NCBI GenBank assembly: GCA_016187945.1
Contig: JACPIT010000008.1
Coordinates: 1-64,000, forward strand
Source of the DNA: Opitutia bacterium
Lineage (GTDB): Bacteria > Verrucomicrobiota > Verrucomicrobiia > Opitutales > Opitutaceae
Reading direction: 5' to 3'
DNA length: 64,000 bases
The translations under genes were made by a program, and so were the position numbers. The notes below the pieces were generated by a model that saw only the letters and a list, made by a program, of their open reading frames with translations, had not been told where the DNA came from and searched no databases. Shown here piece after piece: positions 26,582 to 35,765 of the stretch. Position 1 is the first letter of the stretch, and each line of letters opens with the position of its first letter.

Positions 26582-27220
26582 ATGACCTCACCGTCCCGCA
26601 TCGACCGCCGCACCGCTCTCAAATGGATGCTCCTCGCCTCCGCCTCGGCTGCCCTGGGCCCGCGTCTCGCGGTGGCGGGAGAACAGGTCACCGCGCCGCG
26701 CGGCTACGGCACCGATCTCGATCTCCACAAAATCCATCCTCCGGGCGAACTCTGGCCGCTCACGTTCACCGCGGAGCAGCGCCGCGTCGCCGCCGCGCTG
26801 AGCGACGTCATCATTCCCGCCGACGCCGACTCGCCTTCCGCGTCGTCCGTCGGCGTCGTCGATTTTCTCGATGAGTGGATCAGCGCGCCCTACCCGGATC
26901 AACGCAAGGACCGGCCGGTGATCATGGACGGCCTCGCCTGGCTCGAGACAGAAGCACGCCGGCGGTTCGACGGCCGGCCGTTCGTGGAACTCAACGCGGC
27001 GGAGCACACAAAAATCTGCGACGACATTTGCGACAACGCGCAAGCCGCGTCGGGCTTCGAGAGAGCCGCGCGATTCTTCGCGCGTTTTCGCAATCTCGTC
27101 GCCGCGGGCTACTACACGACGCCCGCCGGCATGAAGGCCCTCGGCTACGTCGGCAACACGCCCCTCGCCACGTTCGACGGACCTTCATCGGACGTGCTTC
27201 GCCGCGCCGGCCTGGCGTAA
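26582..27220 (+). CDS. Gluconate 2-dehydrogenase subunit 3-like protein with Tat signal
   Basis: The small partner subunit of the GMC oxidase. The 212-residue protein starts with a twin-arginine signal (DRRTALKWMLLASASAAL) ending near Ala32. The remainder matches the subunit 3 family: LTFTAEQRRVAAALSDVIIPADADSPSASSVGV, VDFLDEWI and the C-terminal YYTTPAGMKALGYVGNTP. In characterised systems this subunit carries the FAD subunit through the Tat pathway and couples it to a cytochrome or quinone; no cytochrome gene is adjacent. It lies 17 bases after the catalytic subunit gene, consistent with co-translation. Confidence 0.88.
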   Translation: MTSPSRIDRRTALKWMLLASASAALGPRLAVAGEQVTAPRGYGTDLDLHKIHPPGELWPLTFTAEQRRVAAALSDVIIPADADSPSASSVGVVDFLDEWISAPYPDQRKDRPVIMDGLAWLETEARRRFDGRPFVELNAAEHTKICDDICDNAQAASGFERAARFFARFRNLVAAGYYTTPAGMKALGYVGNTPLATFDGPSSDVLRRAGLA

Positions 27221-27256
27221 GCGCACCCCGTCGCGCCCGCTCCCAAACCGTGCCGG

Positions 27257-27270
27257 TTTAACGGGACCAA
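27257..27270 (+). promoter_or_regulatory. AACGGG motif upstream of the cytoplasmic sulfatase
   Basis: TTTAACGGGACCAA, 54 bases upstream of the ATG at 27325, oriented with the gene, in the short gap after the oxidase subunit gene. Confidence 0.5.
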
Positions 27271-27324
27271 CGGTCGAGCCATTGGGTGCGAGGCTCGGCG
27301 CGACATCCTGTCAATTTCGCTCGT

Positions 27325-28818
27325 ATGCGCATCCTCTACCTCGACGTCGATTCCCTGCGACCCGACCACACCACGCCCTACGGCTACACGCGCGCGATCA
27401 CGCCGAATCTGGAACGCGTCGCTCGCGACGCCGCGGTGTTCACGCGCTGCTACTGTTCCGATTCTCCCTGCCTGCCGTCGCGCGCGGCCCTGACGACGAT
27501 GCGCTTCGGCATTCGCAACGGCGTCATCGGCCACCACCTCCATGACGGCAAGCTGCACGATGGCACCGGCGGTTCCCACGAGATGAGTCCGCCACTGTTC
27601 GGCCGGCACTTGGATCGCAACGGCACGACGACAGCCTCGATCTCGTGTTTCGCCGACCGACACCGGGCGTTTTTTTTCCTCGGCAATTTTCGCGAGTCGA
27701 TTCGGCCTTCGCTTTCCACCGGCAACGACGAAGACGCCGGCACGGTGAACCGCGCCGCCTTTCGCTGGCTGCGCGAGCACGCGCAGGAGGAGAACTGGTT
27801 CCTCCATCTCAACTATTGGGATCCGCACACCGACTATGTGATGCCGCCCGAATGGGCCGCGCGGGCCGCAGCACTCGGGCCTCCGCCCGGCTGGCCCGAC
27901 GAGGCGGCGATCGCGCAACATCAGGCCATCTACGGTCCACACAGCGCGACCGACCTGCATGCCAATCGCGGCGGCCGGACGCGTGTGCCGGCGACGATGC
28001 CCGACCAGATTCGGCAGCGCGCCGATTTCGAGAAACTCATCAACGGCTACGATGGCGCGATCCACTATTGGGACTACCATCTCGGCCAGTTGCTCGACGA
28101 GTTGGCCCGCCTCGGCATTCTCGACGAAACGGCCATCATCGTCTCGGCCGATCACGGCGAGTCCTTCGGCGAGAACGGCTCCTACGCCGAACACGGTCTC
28201 GCCAACGAACCCACTCACCGCATTCCGCTGATCGTGCGCTGGCCGGGACTGACCGACCGATTGCCCGCCGAACGCCGGCGGTGCGACGCGCTGCTCTACC
28301 ATCTCGATCTCGGACCGAGCCTGTGCGAGTTGCTCGGCCTCCCCATGCCCGCGGGATGGGATGGAACCTCGTGGGCGCCCTTCCTCCGCGGCGAACCGAT
28401 TCCGCACCGTTCCGCCCTCGTGCTCGGACACGGCGCGCACACGTATCAGCGCGCGGTTCGCACCGCGCACCATCTCTACATCCGCACGCTTCACCCCGGC
28501 TGTTTCCGCGCCGAGCCCGAGCAGCTTTTCAATGTTTCGGAAGATCCCTTCCTCACCCGTGACCTGCTCGAAGCGGAGCCGGAGCGCGTCGCCGAAATGC
28601 GCGAAACGCTCGCCCACTGGATAAAGTCCCGCACCGGAGAACGGAGCGACCCGATGCAGGCGTGCCTCCAACAGGGGCCCACCCTCTACTCGCAACCGGC
28701 GGCTTACATGGATTGGCTGCGATCCGTCGGTCGCTCCCGCGACGCCGACGATCTGGCGGCGCGGCTCCAACGCTGCGGCATCGTGCTGACCTCGGGAAAA
28801 AGTCCGGCAACGGCGTGA
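27325..28818 (+). CDS. Cytoplasmic sulfatase (S1 family, Cys type)
   Basis: A sulfatase of 497 residues that starts directly with MRILYLDVDSLRPDH and so lacks a signal peptide, placing it in the cytoplasm. The formylglycine motif is CLPSR with Cys49. Other landmarks are the metal ligands Asp7 and Asp9 region, HLNYWDPHTDY, and SADHGESFGENG with the second half of the metal site. The start was chosen because the fold begins at once; the frame is open 13 codons further up, without family sequence. It probably removes sulfate from oligosaccharides after uptake. It is followed by the lacI-type gene in the same direction (gap 117 bases). Confidence 0.9.
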   Translation: MRILYLDVDSLRPDHTTPYGYTRAITPNLERVARDAAVFTRCYCSDSPCLPSRAALTTMRFGIRNGVIGHHLHDGKLHDGTGGSHEMSPPLFGRHLDRNGTTTASISCFADRHRAFFFLGNFRESIRPSLSTGNDEDAGTVNRAAFRWLREHAQEENWFLHLNYWDPHTDYVMPPEWAARAAALGPPPGWPDEAAIAQHQAIYGPHSATDLHANRGGRTRVPATMPDQIRQRADFEKLINGYDGAIHYWDYHLGQLLDELARLGILDETAIIVSADHGESFGENGSYAEHGLANEPTHRIPLIVRWPGLTDRLPAERRRCDALLYHLDLGPSLCELLGLPMPAGWDGTSWAPFLRGEPIPHRSALVLGHGAHTYQRAVRTAHHLYIRTLHPGCFRAEPEQLFNVSEDPFLTRDLLEAEPERVAEMRETLAHWIKSRTGERSDPMQACLQQGPTLYSQPAAYMDWLRSVGRSRDADDLAARLQRCGIVLTSGKSPATA

Positions 28819-28935
28819 GCTGACGAGTCCGCTTCCTCCGCTCCGCGTATCGCATGATTCAAATTTCCGCCGCTCGATTGCTCGCCATCGGATAGCCTTG
28901 CCGACCGGAACGGGGCCTCACAGTTTCTCGTCGCC

Positions 28936-29991
28936 ATGTCAGCTCCCACTCTGAAACAGGTCGCCGAGCTGGCCGGCGTGTCGAAAGCGACGGTGTCGCT
29001 GGCGCTGCGCAACGACGTGCGAATCACGCTGCCCGTGCGCGAAAAAGTCCAGGCGGCCGCGCGCAAGCTCGACTACCGGCCCAATCCGCTGCTCGCGGTG
29101 CACATGGCCCACCTGCGCACGGTTCAGCCGCCGCAGTGGCGGGCCACGATCGGTTTCTTGGCGCAGCTCGAAAAACGCCAATGGCACGAGGACCGTTATC
29201 GGCCCGCCAATCTCGCCTATGCCGGCGCCACGGAACGAGCCAACGCGCTCGGCTACACGCTCGAGATATTCTGGCTCGGCCAACCCGGCATGACCGGTGC
29301 GCGTATGAGCCGCATCCTGACGAGCCGCGGCGTGCCCGGCTTCGTCGTCGCACCGTGGCCGCGCCCCGGGCTCGGCGAGCGACTCGGGCTCGCGTGGGAG
29401 AACTTCGCCGCCGCCACCATCGGCTACACGCTCTGGGAGCCCGACATTCACCGCGCCTGCCACGACAACTTCTCGACGATGGGCCTGGCGTTCAGCGAAC
29501 TGTTGCGTCGCGGCTACCGACGGATCGGGTTCGCGACCGCCGCGGAGGACGACGATCGCGTGAACCACCAATGGCTCGCCCGTTTTCTCGTTGGCCAGAC
29601 ATCGCTCCCGCCCAAAGGACGCGTGCCCCCGCTGCTCACCCGCGAGTGGAACGCCGAGATATTTCTGCGCTGGATGAAATCCGCGCGACCCGACGCCATC
29701 ATCACCACCCGCGGCGCCATCGTCACCCAATGGCTCGGCAAAGCTCGCATCCGTGTTCCCGAAAAGGTCGGCGTCGTCACCGTCTACTGGCGGCCCGATG
29801 CGCCGCACTGCAGCGGATTCTATCAGAACTTCGAGCTGCTCGGCGCCGCCGCCATCGACCTCGTCGTCGCGCAACTTCACCGCAACGAGCGTGGACTCCC
29901 GGCGGTGCCCAAGGTCATGCTGATGCCCGGCGCGTGGCGCGAAGGCAGCACCCTCCGGCCGCCGCCAGCCGCGCCGCCCAAGACCGCTTAG
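28936..29991 (+). CDS. LacI-family transcriptional regulator
   Basis: A DNA-binding repressor of 351 residues. The N-terminal helix-turn-helix is TLKQVAELAGVSKATVSLALRN (5-26, split here for description), followed by a hinge helix region ending near YRPNP. A periplasmic-binding-protein-like ligand domain fills the rest. It is the nearest regulator to the AACGGG motif at 30013, which lies 21 bases after its stop codon, and I propose it as the factor reading that motif across the region. The ligand is likely a sugar or oligosaccharide from the polymer. The regulator gene is probably co-transcribed with the preceding sulfatase. Confidence 0.92.
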   Translation: MSAPTLKQVAELAGVSKATVSLALRNDVRITLPVREKVQAAARKLDYRPNPLLAVHMAHLRTVQPPQWRATIGFLAQLEKRQWHEDRYRPANLAYAGATERANALGYTLEIFWLGQPGMTGARMSRILTSRGVPGFVVAPWPRPGLGERLGLAWENFAAATIGYTLWEPDIHRACHDNFSTMGLAFSELLRRGYRRIGFATAAEDDDRVNHQWLARFLVGQTSLPPKGRVPPLLTREWNAEIFLRWMKSARPDAIITTRGAIVTQWLGKARIRVPEKVGVVTVYWRPDAPHCSGFYQNFELLGAAAIDLVVAQLHRNERGLPAVPKVMLMPGAWREGSTLRPPPAAPPKTA

Positions 29992-30012
29992 GCCGGCCAA
30001 ACGCGGACCTCG

Positions 30013-30026
30013 TTGAACGGGTTCAC
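30013..30026 (+). promoter_or_regulatory. AACGGG motif upstream of the esterase-sulfatase unit
   Basis: TTGAACGGGTTCAC. This copy is close to a palindrome (TGAACG/GGTTCA), as expected for a LacI operator. It lies 51 bases upstream of ATG 30077. Confidence 0.55.
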
Positions 30027-30076
30027 CGTTTGCCTGCTCCGTCTCGTTTTGCCGCCCGCGTATCACCGGAAACGCC

Positions 30077-31036
30077 ATGATTTCGCCGCGCCTCCTCCTC
30101 CCCGCCTTTTTTCTGATGTCGTCCCTCGGCGCGCTCGCCCTGGCCGACGAAGCCAAGATCAAGCCGGTCGGAACGGCCACGGTTTACAAGACCGTCGCCG
30201 GCCGCGAGCTTCACGCTTACGTGTTGAACCCGCCCGACTGGAAAAGCTCCGATCATCGGCCCGCGATCGTCTTCTTTCACGGCGGCGGCTGGGAGATCGG
30301 TCACGGCGCGCCCACGCAATTCAACGCGCAGGGCGAGTATTTCTCCAGTCGCGGCGCAGTCTGCGTCCAGATCGAATACCGACTGATCGCCAGCAATCGC
30401 GAAGAAGCTCCCCTCGCCGCCTGCCAGGATGCGAAGTCCGCGATCCGCTGGGTGCGCAGTCACGCCGCCGATCTCGGCGTCGACCCCGAACGCATCGTCG
30501 CCTCCGGAGGCTCTGCCGGCGGTCAACTCGCGGCTTTCGTCGGCATGGTCGAGGGCACGGACGATCCTGCCGACGACCCGAAAGTTTCGAGCCGTCCCGC
30601 CGCGACCGTGATGTTCAATCCGGCCCTGCTCCAACCCAGCGCCGCCGACAGCAAAAATCTCCCGCCGGAACTGATCGAGCGCTACGCGTCGATTTCGCCC
30701 TACCTCCACGTCAGCAAGGACGACGCTCCCGGCCTCATCCTCGTCGGCTCCCGCGACCCGGTCCTGCCCGGCGCGGTGCTGCAATCGTTCCAGGAACGCT
30801 GCCGCGCGGCGGGTTTGAAGATGGAAGCCGTGGTCTATCCCGGCGAGGGCCACGGCTTCTTCGGCCTGAAACGGTCGGCCGATCGTTTTTTCGAGACCAC
30901 TGTCGAGATGGACAAATTTCTCGGGTCGCTCGGCGTCCTCCAAGGCGCTCCCACGCTCACGCGCGAGCAGGTCCAGCAACTCGCCGCGCGGATTCCGCTC
31001 AATCCGAAATCGAAAAGCAAATCCCCCCAGTCGTGA
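30077..31036 (+). CDS. Secreted alpha/beta-hydrolase, carbohydrate-esterase-like
   Basis: A 319-residue serine esterase with a signal peptide ending near Ala23. It shows the oxyanion-hole motif FFHGGGW, the nucleophile elbow GGSAGG, a late Asp in GSRDPVLPG and the catalytic His in GEGHGFF, in the order of the hormone-sensitive lipase / acetyl-esterase group. In this setting it probably removes acetyl or other acyl groups from the polysaccharide. The TGA stop overlaps the GTG start of the next sulfatase gene (GTGA), so the two are translationally coupled. Confidence 0.88.
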   Translation: MISPRLLLPAFFLMSSLGALALADEAKIKPVGTATVYKTVAGRELHAYVLNPPDWKSSDHRPAIVFFHGGGWEIGHGAPTQFNAQGEYFSSRGAVCVQIEYRLIASNREEAPLAACQDAKSAIRWVRSHAADLGVDPERIVASGGSAGGQLAAFVGMVEGTDDPADDPKVSSRPAATVMFNPALLQPSAADSKNLPPELIERYASISPYLHVSKDDAPGLILVGSRDPVLPGAVLQSFQERCRAAGLKMEAVVYPGEGHGFFGLKRSADRFFETTVEMDKFLGSLGVLQGAPTLTREQVQQLAARIPLNPKSKSKSPQS

Positions 31037-32910
31037 AATCGCTCCTCGTTTCGCTCGCTCTCGCCAGCGCTGTCGACGCAATGGCCGCCGCGCCTTCGGC
31101 GCCCGCCGCGTCCTCCGCGCCCGCGCGCCCGAATTTCCTCATCATCCTCAGCGACGATCAGGGCTACGACGATCTGTCGTCGCACGGCAACCGATTCGCC
31201 GAAACCCCGCGCCTCGACCGGCTCGCCGCGCAGTCGCGGGAATTCACCCAGTTCTACGTCGAGCCCGCCTGCGCCCCGACCCGCGCTTCGCTCCTGACCG
31301 GCCGCTCATTCGTGCGCACCGGCGTGTGGAGCGTGCATTTCGGCGGCGATTACCTGCCGCTCGAAGAGACGACGTTCGCCGAACGCCTGCGCGATGCCGG
31401 CTACGCGACCGCGTGCATCGGCAAATGGCACAACGGCAAAATCCCCGGCTACCTCCCCGGCGATCGCGGTTTTCAAACCGTCACGATCGCGGACCTCTAC
31501 ATTCATCAAAACAACGGCTTTCACATCAGCAACGCGCCCAAGGTGCTGGCCGATGTCGCTCCCTATGCCGATCGCACGCGCTCGGGCGACACCGCGGATC
31601 GGCTCGCCGACGACGCGATCGCGTTCCTCCGGGAAAACAAAGACCGGCCGTTCTGCCTCTACTTGCCGCATATCGCCGTGCATTCGCCGTGGGAGGCGCC
31701 GCCGGAACTCATCGAGAAATACCGGAAGAAAGGCTGCTCGGAACGGCTCGCCGCACTCTACGCCCTGCTCGAACAGATGGACCACGCCATCGGCCGCGTG
31801 CTGGACGAACTCGACACGCTGCAACTCGCGCAGAACACCGTCGTGCTCTTCTTCAGCGACAACGGCGCCGTGCACACCACCGTGGGGACGCACGCGGGGC
31901 GGCTGACTCCGGCCGACATCGCCGTGCGCAACGTCAGCCAGCTTCGCGGCGCCAAGGCCTCGATTTTCGAGGGCGGCATTCGCTCGCCGCTGATGGTGCG
32001 CTGGCCCGGAAAAATCAGCCCGCGCAAAACCGACGTGATTGCCCACGTCACCGACGTGTTCCCGACGCTGATCGACCTCGCCGGCGCGCCACCGCCGCCG
32101 ACCGGAGCGAAGCGACTCGACGGAATCAGCCTGAAGCCACTGCTGCTGGACGCGGGCACGCTGCCCGAGCGCACTCTTTTCGGTTCCGAACTCAACATTC
32201 CCGCGCCCACTCGGATGAAGTCCGCGCCCGGCCAAACCAAAGCCTCACCGGTCCGCGAAGGCCTCGACCTCGAGGCCGATCGCGCCGCGGCCAATTACGG
32301 CAATGCGCACCTCTACGCGCGCACCCAGCGATTCAAACTGGTCAAGCGCGGCGCCAAACGGGAACTTTTCGACATGGCGGCCGATCCCGCGGAGAAGACC
32401 GACGTCTCCGTGCAGTTTCCCGCCGAGGCGGCCGCACTCGGGGCGAGCCTCAAGCACTGGTATGAAGACATCCTCGCGCACGATCGGCCGTATCAGGCGC
32501 CGCTCCACTTGATCGGCCGCCCCGGCGCCCCCGGCGCAGTGATGCATTTCAACTGCGCGCGCCAGCTCACGGGCGATTTTGTCGGCAACGGCGAATGGGC
32601 ACACAGCTTGCAGGCCTCGAAATCCGGTTCGACCGCGACGTTTGCCGTGCGCGTCGTGACGCCCGGCCGCTACCGCGTCGTGCTGGAAGCCACGGTGAAG
32701 GCCAATGGATTCCGCGGAGCGCTGACCTGCGGAGATCGCACGACATCGGCCGTGCTCGCGCCCGGAGAAGTGCACGAACTCGGCACAATCGACGTTCCGG
32801 CGAACGCCTCCGAAGCTGTCTTCACACTCGAACAAAACGGTCACGCGGATACGGCGGGCGTCGAGTTCTGGAACATCGTCCTGCTCACAGCCAGCAGTTC
32901 GAAGTCGTGA
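31033..32910 (+). CDS. Secreted sulfatase with C-terminal beta-sandwich (Cys type)
   Basis: From GTG 31033 the protein has 625 residues with a clean signal peptide (about 1-20). ATG 31081 would remove it, so GTG is preferred, and it overlaps the esterase stop. Motifs: ILSDDQGYDDLSS (metal site), formylglycine motif CAPTR with Cys80, GKWHNGKIPGY, FFSDNGAVH, and EGGIRSPLMVRWPG. Residues about 505-625 form an extra beta-rich domain, shared only with the sulfatase at 42786, probably carbohydrate-binding. The two proteins are paralogs over their whole length, including the VWSVHFGGDY segment. Confidence 0.92.
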   Translation: MKSLLVSLALASAVDAMAAAPSAPAASSAPARPNFLIILSDDQGYDDLSSHGNRFAETPRLDRLAAQSREFTQFYVEPACAPTRASLLTGRSFVRTGVWSVHFGGDYLPLEETTFAERLRDAGYATACIGKWHNGKIPGYLPGDRGFQTVTIADLYIHQNNGFHISNAPKVLADVAPYADRTRSGDTADRLADDAIAFLRENKDRPFCLYLPHIAVHSPWEAPPELIEKYRKKGCSERLAALYALLEQMDHAIGRVLDELDTLQLAQNTVVLFFSDNGAVHTTVGTHAGRLTPADIAVRNVSQLRGAKASIFEGGIRSPLMVRWPGKISPRKTDVIAHVTDVFPTLIDLAGAPPPPTGAKRLDGISLKPLLLDAGTLPERTLFGSELNIPAPTRMKSAPGQTKASPVREGLDLEADRAAANYGNAHLYARTQRFKLVKRGAKRELFDMAADPAEKTDVSVQFPAEAAALGASLKHWYEDILAHDRPYQAPLHLIGRPGAPGAVMHFNCARQLTGDFVGNGEWAHSLQASKSGSTATFAVRVVTPGRYRVVLEATVKANGFRGALTCGDRTTSAVLAPGEVHELGTIDVPANASEAVFTLEQNGHADTAGVEFWNIVLLTASSSKS

Positions 32911-32984
32911 AGTGCGAGTAACGCGAGGACGCGTTGACAAGATTCCCACGCCGGCGGGCGGCATCAGACCGCGACGCTGCGAAT

Positions 32985-33013
32985 AAAAAAGGCGCCCGGA
33001 AGTTCCGGGCGCC
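32985..33013 (-). terminator. Rho-independent terminator for the GH26 gene at 33046
   Basis: The hairpin GGCGCCCGG / CCGGGCGCC with a 5-base loop (32991-33013) is followed on the minus strand by six T (aaaaaa at 32985-32990). It lies 32 bases past the GH26 stop codon. On the plus strand there is no T-run. Confidence 0.85.
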
Positions 33014-33045
33014 CGTGCGGTCAGCTCAGTTTCGTTCGTTCCGGA

Positions 33046-34764
33046 TCACGGCGTGAGCACCTTGTAGTTCACGGTGAGTTGCGGGCGATTTTCGGGCACC
33101 GCCGCTTCGCCGGAATACCAGCCGATGTTGTCGCCGACTCCGTCGTTGTCGTCGTCGGTCGAGAAGTAGAGGCGGAACTGGGTCTTCCCGTTCTTCTTGA
33201 TCGCGCTCAGTCCGTTGACGTCGAGCGCGCCGATGGCGGTCTCGCCGTCATTGGCGGGCACGGCGAGCGAGGCGACGTTGGCGTAGGTGTAGCCGGCCTC
33301 GAAGTCCCCGATTTCGAGGTCCGCCAAGGGGCCGAAACTGCCGGTCTTGATGTCCGCCTGCAGCGAGCCGAGCGTCGCGGTGGGATTGCCGGATTGCGAC
33401 CCGCGCGTGAGCACGAGTGCGGCGCCGGTGATCGTGGCGTCGTCCGGCAGGGCGCTCGTATTGAACGAGAGGATCGACTTGAACTGCTGCTTCGACGCGT
33501 TGTCGCCCGTCTTCAGCGCCGAGTTGCCGGTCGCGGTCGCATCGAGCGAGCCGCCGGCATTCGAGGTTTCCGACGATTCGAGCACCCACCCGTCGGCAGT
33601 CGCGATCGAGGTGAAGGTCAGCGACGAAAATCCCGGCAGATCGTCGGCGGTCGCCACGCGGTGATCGTTCACGAACTCGGTTCCGTGGCTCTGGTTCTCC
33701 ACCGCATACTGTTTCATCCAATAGTAGGCGAACGCCAGTTGCGGCGCGAAATCCATGAACTTCCGCGTGAAGTCGTGATCGCCGTAGCCGCCACCGCCGG
33801 TCGGGCTGTAGTTCAACCCCCACTGCGGCGCGCCGAACGGACGGTTCTGCGCGACCAGGAAATCGAAGATCCCCTGGTCCTCCGGATCGGAATTGGCGAA
33901 GCTGAATTCGCCCGTCACCGGATCGATATACTGGATGTCGGGCCGGAAGTAATAGGCGCCGCCGACGATGTCGACGTAGCCGTCGCCGGGATACCACGGC
34001 GCGATGTCGGCCGTGGCGGTGTTGCGGTTCAGCGCCCAGACTTCCCAGCAGAACAGAAGATTGTGGAGACCGCGGGTGTTAACGCAGTAGTCGCGGACAT
34101 CCTTCCAGAGCTGGACAAAATCCGCTGCGTTCTGGTGCGCGTAGTAGTATTTGTTGGTCATGTTGAACTCCGCGAACGGACGGAAAATGACCGGAATTCC
34201 GGCATTCTGAAATTCCTCCAGCGCGTCGGCGATGATCGCCATGGAGTTCCAAAAACTGGTCCGGGCGTCAGACGTCGGCGCGCTCCAGAACAACTCCGAG
34301 ATGTTGTCCGTGGTCCGGTAGGGATCGCGGCCAGACTGGAAATTCCAGGGATTGGGCGGAACCGCCGTGACATGGATGATCGCCTGGTGCTCGTTCCACG
34401 CGGCGATGAGTTTCTGATTGATCGCGGTGCAGACGGCGGGATCGAGGACGTAGAGGTTCTGCTCCTTGTCGACCGCATCGTAGCGCGAACCGACGAGGCC
34501 GGGGACTTTGCCGTCGATCACGTGGTCGTTGATGTCGAAGGTGCCGTAGATCGCGGGATACAGAACCTCGTTGATGCCGCCGAGGTGCTGTCCTTCGATC
34601 ATCGTGTTGTCGGTTTGGCCGGCGCGGCTGGCGATGTGGTAGTAGAGGTTCTTGGTCGCGGCGGACGCCTGCGAATCACTCGGCTCAGGCAGGTAAGCCA
34701 GTGCCGACACGGCACTGGCGCAGGCGCCAAGGACCAGGCCGGCGCGTAGAAGGATGCTCTTCAT
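33046..34764 (-). CDS. Secreted GH26-like protein with DNRLRE/CBM96-type C-terminal domain (clade B)
   Basis: From ATG 34764 the protein has 572 residues with a signal peptide ending near Ala23. The GH26-like domain (about 30-370) shows TMIEGQHLGGINEVLYP, acid/base candidate Glu199 in FRPFAEFN, LLFCWEVWALNRN and WYPGDGYVD. At the expected nucleophile, Gln314 is found in FGAPQWGLN. A linker follows and then a domain (about 385-572) with SILSFNTSALPD, the TQFRLYF strand and GWYSGEA, matching the DNRLRE/CBM96 type, known to bind polysaccharides such as alginate. It is a single gene with its own terminator; its upstream region carries an AACGGG motif oriented towards it. Confidence 0.84.
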   Translation of the reverse strand: MKSILLRAGLVLGACASAVSALAYLPEPSDSQASAATKNLYYHIASRAGQTDNTMIEGQHLGGINEVLYPAIYGTFDINDHVIDGKVPGLVGSRYDAVDKEQNLYVLDPAVCTAINQKLIAAWNEHQAIIHVTAVPPNPWNFQSGRDPYRTTDNISELFWSAPTSDARTSFWNSMAIIADALEEFQNAGIPVIFRPFAEFNMTNKYYYAHQNAADFVQLWKDVRDYCVNTRGLHNLLFCWEVWALNRNTATADIAPWYPGDGYVDIVGGAYYFRPDIQYIDPVTGEFSFANSDPEDQGIFDFLVAQNRPFGAPQWGLNYSPTGGGGYGDHDFTRKFMDFAPQLAFAYYWMKQYAVENQSHGTEFVNDHRVATADDLPGFSSLTFTSIATADGWVLESSETSNAGGSLDATATGNSALKTGDNASKQQFKSILSFNTSALPDDATITGAALVLTRGSQSGNPTATLGSLQADIKTGSFGPLADLEIGDFEAGYTYANVASLAVPANDGETAIGALDVNGLSAIKKNGKTQFRLYFSTDDDNDGVGDNIGWYSGEAAVPENRPQLTVNYKVLTP

Positions 34765-34878
34765 GGGTATTTTGAGTTGGGGTTGATACGTGAAATGCCG
34801 GCGCCGGCGGCGCCGAAGCACCGCTGACGCCGGCGTCGACACACTAACCGGCAAGCGCCTCGCGCAGCGGCGCCTCGG

Positions 34879-34892
34879 CGTTGACCCCGTTG
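34879..34892 (-). promoter_or_regulatory. AACGGG motif upstream of the GH26 gene at 33046
   Basis: On the minus strand ATCAACGGGGTCAA, about 115 bases upstream of ATG 34764 and oriented with that gene. Confidence 0.45.
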
Positions 34893-35045
34893 ATTTCACC
34901 GCGAATCAGACCGGCTTTGTCGTTAGCCTCGTTGAACACCGCGCGCCGCCGGGCACCGGGCGACCAACGCCCTCGTGGCCACGAACCCGAGGATCGCAGG
35001 ATCATTCGGCCGGCGAATGCGCAATGCCCGCTCTGTGGTTTTGTT

Positions 35046-35059
35046 GACTCTCTACAATC
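35046..35059. promoter_or_regulatory. Candidate GntR-type operator at the regulator's own promoter
   Basis: GACTCTCTACAATC: a perfect right half (ACAATC) and a 4-of-6 left half of the GATTGT..ACAATC palindrome, 22 bases upstream of the regulator's ATG. This suggests autoregulation. Confidence 0.42.
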
Positions 35060-35081
35060 AGGCCGGCTACACACGAGGTGC

Positions 35082-35693
35082 ATGCGAACCTCGCCCATCC
35101 TGGTCAGAACCATTCGCGAACAGATCGTCGATCACCTGCGGCAGGAGATCCTCTGCGGGAGCTACAAGGAAGGCGCCGCGCTCCGCGAACAATTGTTGGC
35201 CGCCAAGTATGGCGTCAGCCGCGGTCCGATCCGGGACGCGCTCCTGCAACTGACCAAGGAGGGCCTGCTGATGGCCGAACCGAATCGAGGCGTGAAGGTG
35301 CGTCCCAAGCCCTCGGAGAAAAGTCGCGCGCTCCTCGTCAAGATCCGCCGTGAAATCGAGGTCTACGCTCTGCGGGAAATCTTCCCGCAAATCGGACCGG
35401 GCGATCTCGCGGAATGGGAAGCCAACCTGGAGTCGTTCAAGACGGCGTGCAAAAACAACGACATGCCCGCGGTCATTCACCACGACATGGCTTTCCATCG
35501 CTCCATCCTCCAGAAGGCCGGCGACGAGGTGCTCGTCGCGATCTGGCTGCCGCTCATCACGCATCTCGTGCTGCCGTATTCGCGTCACCAGAAATTGATC
35601 GAAAGCTACGAGGAGCACTGCGACGTCTTCGAAGCGATCAAGGCCGGCAATCTCAAGAAGGCGATCACGGCGCTGGAAGCGAACATCCAGTAA
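35082..35693 (+). CDS. GntR-family regulator (FadR/FCD subfamily)
   Basis: From ATG 35082 the protein has 203 residues. The winged helix-turn-helix lies at about 8-75 (IREQIVDHLRQEILCGSY, GVSRGPIRDALLQLTKEGLL, and the wing PNRGVKVRP). A helical ligand domain follows, with the FCD-type metal-ligand pattern D-x3-H in HDMAFHRSIL and a later His in EEHCDVFEAI. FCD regulators respond to organic acids, uronates or sugar acids. The frame is open upstream, but those residues are promoter sequence. A GAGGTG ribosome-binding site precedes the ATG. It is the best candidate to bind the GATTGTTAACAATC palindromes of the region. Confidence 0.9.
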   Translation: MRTSPILVRTIREQIVDHLRQEILCGSYKEGAALREQLLAAKYGVSRGPIRDALLQLTKEGLLMAEPNRGVKVRPKPSEKSRALLVKIRREIEVYALREIFPQIGPGDLAEWEANLESFKTACKNNDMPAVIHHDMAFHRSILQKAGDEVLVAIWLPLITHLVLPYSRHQKLIESYEEHCDVFEAIKAGNLKKAITALEANIQ

Positions 35694-35765
35694 CGAGGCG
35701 AAAGACCGGCGACGCGCATTCCGCCAATCGTCGCACCGCCGGTCGCCGATCCCGGCGCGCCGCGC

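Larger units (their letters stand above)
34765..35081. other. Divergent regulatory region between GH26 and GntR genes
   Basis: A 317-base gap with no supported gene. It holds an AACGGG motif towards the GH26 gene (34879-34892, minus) and a GATTGT-palindrome variant next to the gntR-type start (35046-35059). Confidence 0.6.
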